The position numbers were made by a program, and so were the translations under genes. From assembly GCA_963751355.1 (NCBI GenBank), contig CAVVVS010000095.1, positions 1-58,558 of the forward strand: 58,558 nucleotides of DNA. Direction: 5' to 3'. How positions within the stretch are numbered: position 1 is the stretch's first letter; every line of letters begins with the position of its first letter. Shown here in pieces: positions 36,606 through 45,300 of the stretch. This stretch comes from CAVVVS01 sp963751355. Its GTDB lineage: Bacteria > Bacteroidota > Ignavibacteria > Ignavibacteriales > Ignavibacteriaceae. The notes beneath the pieces are model-generated. The model was not told the DNA's origin. It was given only the letters and a program-made list of their open reading frames with translations, and ran no database searches.

Positions 36606-38072
36606 ATGCATTTAGCCACTGCCGATTATATCGTTGTCCTGATCTTTGCAATTTTAATGGTTTTACTGGGAATTTATTCCAAGAGTAAAGTTAAAAATAC
36701 CGATGACTATTTTGCCGGCGGGAAAAAGGTACCGTGGTGGATGGCGGCTATTTCTCATCATATGTCAGGCTACAGTGCTTTTGCATTTGTCGGGCATGCA
36801 ACAATCGCATACATGTACGGGTTTAGTGTTTGGACATTTTTTGCTTTGCCAATATTTGTGGCAATGATTATAGGTGCGAATGTTTGGGCACAGAAATGGG
36901 TAAAACTTAATGTCATTACCCCCATTCAGTATCTTGAGAGAAGATTTAATCCCTTAACCAGACAACTTTTTGCATGGAGCGGTATCGGGATTAAATTTAT
37001 TGACGAAGGTGTTAAGCTTTATTCCCTTGCAGTTATTGTAACCGTTATTACGGGTTTCCCTCTGGAAGCGGTAATAATTGGATGTGGTGTTCTTACGGTT
37101 TTTTATATTTTGTTCGGCGGGTTGTGGGCTACCATGTTGACTGATTTTGCTCAATTCATAATTCAATTTTCAATGTCTTTTATCTTAGTTTACCTAACTT
37201 TGAATTTTGTAGGCGGGTGGTCTTCAATGTGGGTACACATGCCTGCTGGGCATACTTCTTTTTTCAGCAAAGCAATTTCCCCATGGTTTTTACTCGTTTA
37301 CACTGTTGTAATTATTCTCAGTTATAACGGCGGTACTTGGGGATTAGCACAGCGCTTTTATTCCATAGGCAAACCGAAAGACGCCAGGAAAGCTGCTTAT
37401 CTTTCCGCATCATTGTATTTGATTTACCCTTTTGCAATATATATCCCCATGTGGGCGGCAAGACAGGTGGTAGGGGAAATTGCCAATCCCGAACAAGCTT
37501 ATGTGCTCGTAGCGGAAAAACTTTTCACTTCACTAACGCCGGGGCTTATAGGGCTGTTCGTCTCGGCTATATTTGCAGCAACAATGTCAATGATCAGTGC
37601 AGATTTAAATTCACTGGCAAGTGTTTTTACAAAAGATATTTTTGAAAGAACTATGAATAAAAACTGCAATGATAAAACCTTATTGAAGGTCGGAATGGTA
37701 TCAACAATACTTCTCGGTGTACTAACGATCGGTTCGGCATTAATTACAATTCATCTTCATGGGGCTTTTAATGCAATGGTTGAATGGTATGCCGCAATTT
37801 TAGGCCCTGTATCCGTGCCTTTACTCTTCGGAATGGTTTATAAAAGAGCTACCTGGCGGGGAGCGATTGGATCCTGGGCATTAGGATTCATAACATTTAT
37901 TGTAGTCAAGTATGGTTATGCCGCCATAACCGGCGTCCAAACTCCCTTCGCTCTTTATACCGGTGCGGAATTAATGGTATCATTCAGTGTATTCTTTTTA
38001 GATGGGTTTATAAACAAACAAACGCCTGTTGAAAAACAAAGGGTTGACGAATTATTTAGGCAGATTAAATGA
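36606..38072 (+). CDS. Sodium:solute symporter (SSS family), probable GlcNAc importer
   Basis: A 488-residue inner-membrane protein with about 13 hydrophobic helices. It opens with ADYIVVLIFAILMVLLGIYS, then the family's DDYFAGGKKVPWWMAAISHHMS. Other SSS features are YLERRFNP-x-TR, LTDFAQFIIQF and the helix-8 block FVSAIFAATMSMISADLNSLA, which carries the sodium-site serines. It belongs to the SGLT/VcINT-like group for sugars. Position between a hexosaminidase gene and nagA (17 bases) points to import of free GlcNAc released by the GH20 enzymes; the substrate is inferred. Confidence 0.92.
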   Translation: MHLATADYIVVLIFAILMVLLGIYSKSKVKNTDDYFAGGKKVPWWMAAISHHMSGYSAFAFVGHATIAYMYGFSVWTFFALPIFVAMIIGANVWAQKWVKLNVITPIQYLERRFNPLTRQLFAWSGIGIKFIDEGVKLYSLAVIVTVITGFPLEAVIIGCGVLTVFYILFGGLWATMLTDFAQFIIQFSMSFILVYLTLNFVGGWSSMWVHMPAGHTSFFSKAISPWFLLVYTVVIILSYNGGTWGLAQRFYSIGKPKDARKAAYLSASLYLIYPFAIYIPMWAARQVVGEIANPEQAYVLVAEKLFTSLTPGLIGLFVSAIFAATMSMISADLNSLASVFTKDIFERTMNKNCNDKTLLKVGMVSTILLGVLTIGSALITIHLHGAFNAMVEWYAAILGPVSVPLLFGMVYKRATWRGAIGSWALGFITFIVVKYGYAAITGVQTPFALYTGAELMVSFSVFFLDGFINKQTPVEKQRVDELFRQIK

Positions 38073-38089
38073 TAATAGATATAAGCTAA

Positions 38090-39430
38090 ATGAAAAATAA
38101 AACAATAATCAAAAACGGAAAAGTCCTTTTGCCGGAAGGCTTAAAAATCTGCAATATTGAAATTGAAGACGACTCAATTTTATATATTGGAGGAAACATT
38201 AAGTCGGAAGGAACGGATATTGTGATTGATGCTGAAGGGAAATATGTTTTACCAGGCTTTATTGATGTTCATACTAACGGTATTGCAGGTTTCGATTTAA
38301 CAAACGGGGTTTATGATCTAAACACTGGAGAGTTTAATTCAAACGAAGAAACATACATAAAAGGGCTCGATGATGCTCTCAAAGAGTACTTAAGAACCGG
38401 CGTTACACGTGCAATATTGACAAGCTTGGCTTCCCCGATTGATCAACTTAAACGAGTGTTCCGGTATGTGAATGCATATAAAATTAATCACATAAAATCA
38501 TCGTGGAAAGGAGTGCTGGAGGGGCTATTCGTTGAAGGCACTTTTATGAAACTTATAGATTATCGTGGTGCACACAACCCTGATTATTTCTATGAACCTT
38601 CACTTGAATTATTTAATGAACTGCAGGATGCTGCAGGGGGAATGATCAGAGTTGTGAATATTGTTCCCGAATGGGGTGAGCCTGCTTTTAACCTGATCAA
38701 GTATCTTTCAGCAAAAAAGATTGTGTGCGCTGCGGGTCATACTGGTGCTATAGGAATTCAGTACGATAAAGCAATAAAAAACGGGTTGAGCCTGGCGGTT
38801 CATTTTTTGAACGGTCCTACAGGTTCTTCAAGTAAATCTTTGGATGGTGGTGGAGCAGTGGAAAATGTATTGAGGGCTCAGGATATGTTCGTTGAAATAA
38901 TTATGGACGGTTACCATGTTGACAAGGCTTATGTGATGGACACTATTAAACGTAAAGGTTTTGATAAAGTTTGTGCAATTACCGACAGTATGTTTGCTGC
39001 ATCTTTTAAAGAACTTAAACAGTTCAACATTCTGGGTGTAAACGGTGTTGTAAGCGAAAACCGGGAATATCTAAAAATTGCGGATAGAGAATATGCCCTG
39101 TTTGGAAGTATGCTGACAATGGATATGGCATTTTCAAATGTATTAACCTGGCTTACTATTCCAATTGAGGGTATCTGGCATGCGATGCATAAACCCCTTG
39201 AGTTTGAAGATGCCTTAGTTAAGACTTCTAATTTGTGCAGTAAAAATCCCGCAAAGATTCTGGGTATATACGAACCTACTTCAATGCAGAATAAACTGCT
39301 GTTAAAGAATTTTACCGGAAGTATTGAAACAGGAAAAAGTGCCGATCTAATTATCACCGGTATAGATCGGATTGAAGATAGTTATAAGTTAAAGATTGAG
39401 CATGTTTTCGTAAAGGGACACCAATTGTAA
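38090..39430 (+). CDS. nagA: N-acetylglucosamine-6-phosphate deacetylase
   Basis: A 446-residue amidohydrolase converting GlcNAc-6-P to GlcN-6-P and acetate. Motifs: LPGFIDVHTNG (metal-region HxN variant of HxH), a metal-binding glutamate in VEGTFM (usually EGPF/EGPY), histidines in AGHTGA and LAVHFLN, IMDGYHVD, and the catalytic Asp in AITDSMFAA. The protein is about 60 residues longer than E. coli NagA, with insertions in the N-terminal third (for example YDLNTGEFNSNEETYIK). Several motif residues differ from E. coli, so substrate range may differ. It follows the symporter closely in one operon; nagB lies two genes on. Confidence 0.88.
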   Translation: MKNKTIIKNGKVLLPEGLKICNIEIEDDSILYIGGNIKSEGTDIVIDAEGKYVLPGFIDVHTNGIAGFDLTNGVYDLNTGEFNSNEETYIKGLDDALKEYLRTGVTRAILTSLASPIDQLKRVFRYVNAYKINHIKSSWKGVLEGLFVEGTFMKLIDYRGAHNPDYFYEPSLELFNELQDAAGGMIRVVNIVPEWGEPAFNLIKYLSAKKIVCAAGHTGAIGIQYDKAIKNGLSLAVHFLNGPTGSSSKSLDGGGAVENVLRAQDMFVEIIMDGYHVDKAYVMDTIKRKGFDKVCAITDSMFAASFKELKQFNILGVNGVVSENREYLKIADREYALFGSMLTMDMAFSNVLTWLTIPIEGIWHAMHKPLEFEDALVKTSNLCSKNPAKILGIYEPTSMQNKLLLKNFTGSIETGKSADLIITGIDRIEDSYKLKIEHVFVKGHQL

Positions 39431-39469
39431 AACTTTTAATTAAATAAATATTAACACCAATAGAATTTT

Positions 39470-41044
39470 ATGAGGAAAACGAATTTGAAAAATTTAATAA
39501 TGATATTAATTGTAACCGCATTTATTGTCAACGACTCTTTCGGACAAAGTAAATCGCGCTCGATGTGGGTATGGGGCAGTACAACCAGCATAATTGAATA
39601 TTCTTCGTCCCGACAAACATTTTATGACTTTTGTGCTAATCCTCCGGGAATGAACGATCCCAACGCAATACCCGGATTTCCAAGGAATATTAATCTGGTA
39701 TTTATGTCAGCACACAGATATGTTGTGGGTGATTCTTCAATGAGAGCAAAATTACATTCGTTCCTTAAAGATGCTCACTCCCACAATTTGAAAGTAGAAT
39801 ACCTTGACGGTGATAAAACATGGGCTACAACAAATATTAGCAGCGGAAAATTGTATATGGATTATTTAATAAAATTTAATTCGGAAGTATCCGATCCGGC
39901 TGAAAGGTTTGACGGGGTTCAATATGACGTTGAACCTTACCTGAATTCCGGCTGGTCAGATCCCTCAACGCGTGAAGATATTTGGAACGGCTTTATTGAA
40001 CTGCTGACTTACTGTCAAGCCATGGTAGATTCGTTAAATGACGGAACATATTTTGGAGTTGCCGTACCTCGATGGTATGACAGCACAACCGGATGGCTGA
40101 ATAATAAATCTGGAATTTATTATATGCGGCAACTCATGGATTTGGTCGATTATACAGCAATAATGGATTACGTTGACACTTCTTCAAGAATTATAAAAGA
40201 TGCGGGTGCTGAAGTACTTTATGCCGATCAGATCGGTAAGAGGGTAATCGTAGGTGTTGAAACTCAAACTGTTAGTCCGCCTACTTCAACATTTTATGAA
40301 GAGGGCTGGGGAAATATGGAAAGTAACTTGTACGACGTCGATCAATACTTTAATGATCATCCGGGTTATGACGGAATAGCAATTCATCATTACGATTATT
40401 ACAAAAATTTCCCGAAATGGGGTACAGGAGGAAAAGACATCACTGCCCCGAAATTAATTGCCGGTAATTTTGTTTATGCTGCAGACTCAAGTTACTTCCA
40501 ATTTCATATTGTAGATATATGCGGAACAGGTTTGAACGAAGATTCTACTATGGCTCATTCCACTGTTGTAAATACATCTGCAGGCGGCACAAGTGTGCAG
40601 GGGACCTGGGAAAAAGATTCCGCAAACTATATATCTTTTTATCCGGATGGATCTCTGAAAAATAATGATAACTATTCATTCACTATTCAAGCTGTGGATT
40701 CGGCGGGAAATGCAATAGCTCTAAAAGATAATATCCCGGTTAACATAACTTCCGTAAATGATAAGCAAGGGAGTATTATTCCTAAATTTAATTTAATGCA
40801 AAATTATCCGAATCCCTTTAATCCTTCGACCCAAATAAAATTTAGTTTAAAAACATCCGGGTATACAACTTTAAAAATTTATGATACTTTGGGCAGAGAG
40901 ATTCAGACGTTGGTGAATAGCTTTTTACATCCGGGTGTATATAAGATAAATTTTAACGGAAGTAACCAAGCATCCGGAGTCTACTTTTATGCCCTGATGT
41001 CCGGCTCTAGCAGCACGATAAAAAAAATGATTTTACTGAAGTGA
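39470..41044 (+). CDS. Secreted putative glycoside hydrolase with GH18-like DGxxxDxE motif and sorting domain
   Basis: A 524-residue secreted protein: signal peptide (IMILIVTAFIVNDSFGQ), an alpha/beta (TIM-barrel-like) region to about residue 325, a beta-sandwich at about 325-430, and the sorting tail LMQNYPNPFNPSTQIKFS to KKMILLK. At residues 148-157, DGVQYDVEPY fits the GH18 active-site pattern DGxxxDxE (D148, D153, E155), and YTAIMDYVDT about 75 residues later resembles the GH18 MxYD motif. In this GlcNAc locus it may be an extracellular chitinase- or endo-N-acetylglucosaminidase-like enzyme. Overall similarity to known GH18 sequences is not obvious by eye, so the family call is tentative. 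Confidence 0.7.
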   Translation: MRKTNLKNLIMILIVTAFIVNDSFGQSKSRSMWVWGSTTSIIEYSSSRQTFYDFCANPPGMNDPNAIPGFPRNINLVFMSAHRYVVGDSSMRAKLHSFLKDAHSHNLKVEYLDGDKTWATTNISSGKLYMDYLIKFNSEVSDPAERFDGVQYDVEPYLNSGWSDPSTREDIWNGFIELLTYCQAMVDSLNDGTYFGVAVPRWYDSTTGWLNNKSGIYYMRQLMDLVDYTAIMDYVDTSSRIIKDAGAEVLYADQIGKRVIVGVETQTVSPPTSTFYEEGWGNMESNLYDVDQYFNDHPGYDGIAIHHYDYYKNFPKWGTGGKDITAPKLIAGNFVYAADSSYFQFHIVDICGTGLNEDSTMAHSTVVNTSAGGTSVQGTWEKDSANYISFYPDGSLKNNDNYSFTIQAVDSAGNAIALKDNIPVNITSVNDKQGSIIPKFNLMQNYPNPFNPSTQIKFSLKTSGYTTLKIYDTLGREIQTLVNSFLHPGVYKINFNGSNQASGVYFYALMSGSSSTIKKMILLK

Positions 41045-41111
41045 TTTTTAAATATTAGGTAAGAGCTAAAACTGCTGATTATCTTTTATATTAATAAACA
41101 AAAGGGGACAA

Positions 41112-41912
41112 ATGTCCGGTATAAATAATTTTAAAAATTTTTTATTGGATAAATTAGAAGTAAAAATATTTGCCGGCAGGCAGGCGCTCGGCAAGACTGC
41201 TGCAAAAGATGTGCACGATAAAATATTTGAACTCGCAAAGTCAAAAAAAGAGATACGAATGATATTTGCCGCAGCTCCTTCGCAGAATGAAATATTGTAT
41301 GAATTATCCAAAATGAAAGATATTCCCTGGGAGTTAATAACTGCATTTCATATGGATGAGTATTTAGGATTATCGGAGGGAGCAGAACAATTATTCGGAA
41401 ATTTTCTGGAGGAGAAATTATTCGGCAAAGTTAATTTTAAGAAGGTTAATTACATAAATTCTAATCCGGAAAATATTGAAGAAGAGTGTATCAGATACAC
41501 AGGTTTGTTGAGCGAAGCTCCTATAGATATTGTATGTTTAGGTATCGGGGAGAACGGGCATATTGCATTTAACGATCCTCCATATGCAAAATTCCAAGAT
41601 TCCCTTAAAGTTAAAGTTGTAAAACTAGATCAAGTTTCCAGGCAGCAGCAGGTTAATGACGGGTGCTTCTTTTCTATTGATGACGTACCGGAAAAAGCAA
41701 TAACATTAACAATCCCGATGCTTCTTTCTGCCGGTTATATGTGTACGGTAGTTCCCGGGGAGAAAAAAGCAAAAGCAGTTTCTCAAACATTATTAAACAA
41801 AATATCGGAAGCATGTCCTGCCTCAGTATTAAGGAATCATAATAATGCGGTATTATTTCTTGATAATGATTCCGCTTCAATTTTTCAAAAAGAAATTAAT
41901 AAAAAGGAATGA
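41112..41912 (+). CDS. nagB: Glucosamine-6-phosphate deaminase
   Basis: A 266-residue NagB-type isomerase/deaminase turning GlcN-6-P into fructose-6-P and ammonia. Motifs: MIFAAAPSQNEIL (phosphate loop, usual form GxxTGSTP), AFHMDEYLGL with the ring-opening Asp-Glu pair, and GIGENGHIAFNDPP with catalytic Asp and His. The phosphate loop has AAAPSQNE where E. coli has the GLPTGGTP type, as in the NagB-like subfamily common in Bacteroidetes. It overlaps the oxidoreductase gene by four bases. With nagA it completes the route from GlcNAc-6-P to glycolysis. Confidence 0.9.
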   Translation: MSGINNFKNFLLDKLEVKIFAGRQALGKTAAKDVHDKIFELAKSKKEIRMIFAAAPSQNEILYELSKMKDIPWELITAFHMDEYLGLSEGAEQLFGNFLEEKLFGKVNFKKVNYINSNPENIEEECIRYTGLLSEAPIDIVCLGIGENGHIAFNDPPYAKFQDSLKVKVVKLDQVSRQQQVNDGCFFSIDDVPEKAITLTIPMLLSAGYMCTVVPGEKKAKAVSQTLLNKISEACPASVLRNHNNAVLFLDNDSASIFQKEINKKE

Positions 41913-42889
41913 GCAGCAAACAGAACAAACTAAGATGGGGATTAATAGGCGCCGGTGATATTGTTAGAAAAAGAGTGGCACCAGCACTGGTCAATCTCGA
42001 TAATTGTGATTTCATAAGTGTAACCCGTGCAAGAGAAGAATTAACCGAAAAATTTGCAAAAGAATTCGCTGTTAAAAAATGGTTCCGAGACTGGCATGAT
42101 TTAATCATTGATGATGAGATTGATGCGGTATATATTGCTACTCCGGTTTATCTTCATGCTCAACAGACTATTGCTGCTGTCGAAGCAGGTAAACATGTAT
42201 TATGTGAAAAGCCTATGGCAATGAACATTGATGAATGCAGCAAAATGATTGCCGCGGCAAAAAGTAATGGTGTTAAATTGGGAATTGCTTATTACCGCCG
42301 CTTTTACCCGGTTGTCAAATTAATCAAAAAAATTATTGACGATGGTGAAATCGGGAAAGTTGTAATCACATTCATAAGAGCGCTCGAATTTTTTAATCCT
42401 TCACCGGATTTTCCGAGAAGATGGTTTTTGGAAAAAGAAAAATCCGGCGGCGGGCCAATGTTTGATTTCGGATGTCACCGCATAGAATTGCTTCAATATT
42501 TTTTCGGTAAAATTACTCATGTGGAGAGTATGGTTGATAAAATTGTTTTCGAAAGAGAAGTAGAAGATACCGCTTCCGTTTTATTTAAATTCGAAAATTC
42601 TTCCCAGGGCATTCTGAGCGTCAGCCACGCTGCTTATGAACCTTCGGATTCGATAGAGGTTTACGGAACCGAAGGTTCAATTCATGTAACAAATTTGAAT
42701 AAAGGAGATATAACGATTAAAACCTTATCCGGCGATGTAAGCAAAGTAATTGAAAGGGATCATAACTCTCATGAAACTTTAATAAATGATTTTACTCAAT
42801 CTGTATTACAGAACATTAAGCCGTCTGTTACTGGGGAAATTGGTCGTGAAGTTAACATAATTCTGGATAAAATTTATAATAAAATTTAA
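41909..42889 (+). CDS. Gfo/Idh/MocA-family NAD(P)-dependent sugar oxidoreductase
   Basis: A 326-residue oxidoreductase. The Rossmann motif GLIGAGDIVRKRVAPAL is at the N-terminus, the family catalytic lysine in CEKPMAMN at about residue 95, and the C-terminal domain has DFGCHRIELLQYFFG with the conserved Asp/His pair. These enzymes oxidise or reduce sugars, inositol or N-acetylated sugars. Four-base overlap with nagB shows a link with amino-sugar catabolism, possibly conversion of a modified or oxidised GlcNAc; the exact substrate cannot be told from sequence. Confidence 0.92.
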   Translation: MSSKQNKLRWGLIGAGDIVRKRVAPALVNLDNCDFISVTRAREELTEKFAKEFAVKKWFRDWHDLIIDDEIDAVYIATPVYLHAQQTIAAVEAGKHVLCEKPMAMNIDECSKMIAAAKSNGVKLGIAYYRRFYPVVKLIKKIIDDGEIGKVVITFIRALEFFNPSPDFPRRWFLEKEKSGGGPMFDFGCHRIELLQYFFGKITHVESMVDKIVFEREVEDTASVLFKFENSSQGILSVSHAAYEPSDSIEVYGTEGSIHVTNLNKGDITIKTLSGDVSKVIERDHNSHETLINDFTQSVLQNIKPSVTGEIGREVNIILDKIYNKI

Positions 42890-42953
42890 TAATCAATTAA
42901 TAAATTATTTCCTTTATATATGATGATCATAAACAACAAGAAAGTTATATAAA

Positions 42954-45008
42954 ATGAACCCGCTGAAATCTTTAAAATTAATATATATCCTGATTATATT
43001 TTTTAGTATTTCTCTTTTTGCACAGAGCAGCATAAATACACTAAATCTCATGCCCGTCCCGGCAAATATTGAGGTAACGAATCAAAATTATGAGATTGAT
43101 ACAAATTTTACTGTTGTTGTCAGAGGTAATCCGGCAAATAGAATTTACCCTGCCGTAAGCAGAATGCTCCGCAGGCTTTCCGACAGAACCGGTATTTTTT
43201 TCAAACAGGATTTTATTACAGCGAATGCCAGAGTTGAAAATCCTTCAATGATTATCAATATAAAACGACCTGGAAAAGTTGAATTGTATGAAGACGAATC
43301 TTATCAGCTTAACATAGATCAGAACGGAATAAAATTAAACGCACCGACAGATATTGGCGCTTTGAGGGGCATAGAAACTTTTTTACAGTTACTTGACACC
43401 GGTAATGAGAGGTATTTTGTTCACGGAGTGAAAATTGAGGACAAACCTAGATTTCCCTGGCGGGGCTTAATGATTGATGCATCCCGTCACTTCATGCCGG
43501 TTAACGTAATTAAACGGAATCTCGATGGAATGGCTGCAGTTAAATTGAATGTTTTTCACTGGCATTTGAGCGATGATCAGGGATTTAGAGTAGAATGCAA
43601 GACTTTTCCAAAACTTACCGGGTTGGGTTCCGATGGTTTATATTATTCACAATCTCAAATTAAAGATATAATTCAATATGCCTATGATAGAGGAATATTC
43701 ATTGTTCCTGAATTTGATTTACCGGGGCATTCTACAAGCTGGTTTGTGGGATATCCCGAATATGCGAGTGCGCCGGGTTCGTATACTATTGAAAGAAAGT
43801 TCGGAATTTTTAATCCGACCTTTAATCCGACTTTAGAAAAAACATATAAATTTTTAGATAAATTTTTTAAAGAAATGTCAAATCTATTCCCCGGTGAATA
43901 TATGCACATAGGCGGAGACGAAAACAACGGGAAGCAGTGGAATGCGAATCCGGAAATTCAAGCATTCATGAAAAAACATAATATTCCGGATAATCCTTCA
44001 CTTCAAAGTTATTTTAATAAAAGATTACTTGCTATTCTTACAAAGTACCATAAAAAGATGGTTGGCTGGGAAGAAATACTTCATCCCGGTATGCCGAAGA
44101 GTATTGTTACTCAATCCTGGCGGGGAGCAAAGTCGTTAGAAGAAGCAGCAACAACAGGATACCAGGTGATTTTATCAAAAGGTTATTATATCGATCTCAG
44201 TCAACCTACAAGCAGACATTATTTAATTGATCCCGATCCAGACAGCCTTCATTTGACGGACTCTCAGAAAAAGCTAATCATCGGCGGTGAAGCAGCGATG
44301 TGGGCTGAGTTTGTTTCACCGGAAACAATTGATTCCCGTATCTGGCCTCGAACAGCAGCAATAGCGGAAAGATTTTGGTCGCCCCAAAATGTAAGAGACG
44401 TGGAAGATATGTACAGAAGATTGGATATGATATCTTATGAATTGGAAGACTTAGGTCTTATGCATACCAAAAATCAAGCAATGATGATCCGGCGGTTGAC
44501 AGGCAATAATGATGTTACAGCCCTTACAAATTTTATTAATGTGATAGAGCCTGTTAAAAATTATAACCGGCTACATCAAAGATCCGACTATACATCCTAT
44601 TCGCCTTTAACCAGAGTAGTAGATGCTGCTGTACCAGATGTTGAAACAGCAAGAAATTTTAGAAATATGGTTGATGAATATCTATCCGGTACGTTTAATA
44701 ACGAAGGAATGGTTGAACAAATTAAAAAGAAGCTAATACTTTGGAAAAATAATGATACCGAATTGGAAAAGACGATCAAAGAATCTCCCATATTAAAAGA
44801 AATTCAATCTATGTCTAAAGATCTCTCGGGTATTTCCTCAATTGGTCTGCAGGCTTTGGATTATATAATAAATAATAATAAAGCCGGTTCGGATTGGATA
44901 AATAGCAGTTTAAGCAAGCTTAAAAAAGCTAAAAGACCAAGGGGACAGGTTGAATTGATGATTGTATCACCTATTAAAAAATTAGTTGAGCGGGCAGGCG
45001 GGAAATAG
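42954..45008 (+). CDS. Beta-N-acetylhexosaminidase (GH20)
   Basis: A 684-residue exported hexosaminidase. Signal peptide: LIYILIIFFSISLFAQ. GH20b domain at about 25-150, then the GH20 barrel: PRFPWRGLMIDASRHFMPV, FHWHLSDDQGFRVE, and the catalytic pair in MHIGGDENNGKQWN (Asp-Glu, about residue 322). VTQSWRGAKS and GGEAAMWAEFVSPETID are further substrate-site blocks. The C-terminal 150 residues form a helical extension. It removes non-reducing GlcNAc from chito-oligosaccharides or glycans. As the second GH20 in the locus it is the classical type, unlike the short enzyme at 34854. Confidence 0.95.
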   Translation: MNPLKSLKLIYILIIFFSISLFAQSSINTLNLMPVPANIEVTNQNYEIDTNFTVVVRGNPANRIYPAVSRMLRRLSDRTGIFFKQDFITANARVENPSMIINIKRPGKVELYEDESYQLNIDQNGIKLNAPTDIGALRGIETFLQLLDTGNERYFVHGVKIEDKPRFPWRGLMIDASRHFMPVNVIKRNLDGMAAVKLNVFHWHLSDDQGFRVECKTFPKLTGLGSDGLYYSQSQIKDIIQYAYDRGIFIVPEFDLPGHSTSWFVGYPEYASAPGSYTIERKFGIFNPTFNPTLEKTYKFLDKFFKEMSNLFPGEYMHIGGDENNGKQWNANPEIQAFMKKHNIPDNPSLQSYFNKRLLAILTKYHKKMVGWEEILHPGMPKSIVTQSWRGAKSLEEAATTGYQVILSKGYYIDLSQPTSRHYLIDPDPDSLHLTDSQKKLIIGGEAAMWAEFVSPETIDSRIWPRTAAIAERFWSPQNVRDVEDMYRRLDMISYELEDLGLMHTKNQAMMIRRLTGNNDVTALTNFINVIEPVKNYNRLHQRSDYTSYSPLTRVVDAAVPDVETARNFRNMVDEYLSGTFNNEGMVEQIKKKLILWKNNDTELEKTIKESPILKEIQSMSKDLSGISSIGLQALDYIINNNKAGSDWINSSLSKLKKAKRPRGQVELMIVSPIKKLVERAGGK

Positions 45009-45300
45009 ATAATTTAAAATTGATTTATGCCGATTTGATTTTTAATATTTTTGATGTATTCATTTACTCATGCGACAGAAATAACCGGCTGGTTGAGTTC
45101 GTTTAAATTAAGAATGGGTGAGTAATAAAATTCTTTTGTATTGAAGTTGGTTCTTAGACCTTATGAATTCCTTCTGATAATATTTAAATTTCATTAAATT
45201 AGTTAAGTGTTTCGTTCGAAGTATAATCCTCGTCAAGTGGTATTCAATTTATGGCAGGATGTCAAAAAATAAATGAATTACAGTAATAAGGATTTTAGCA

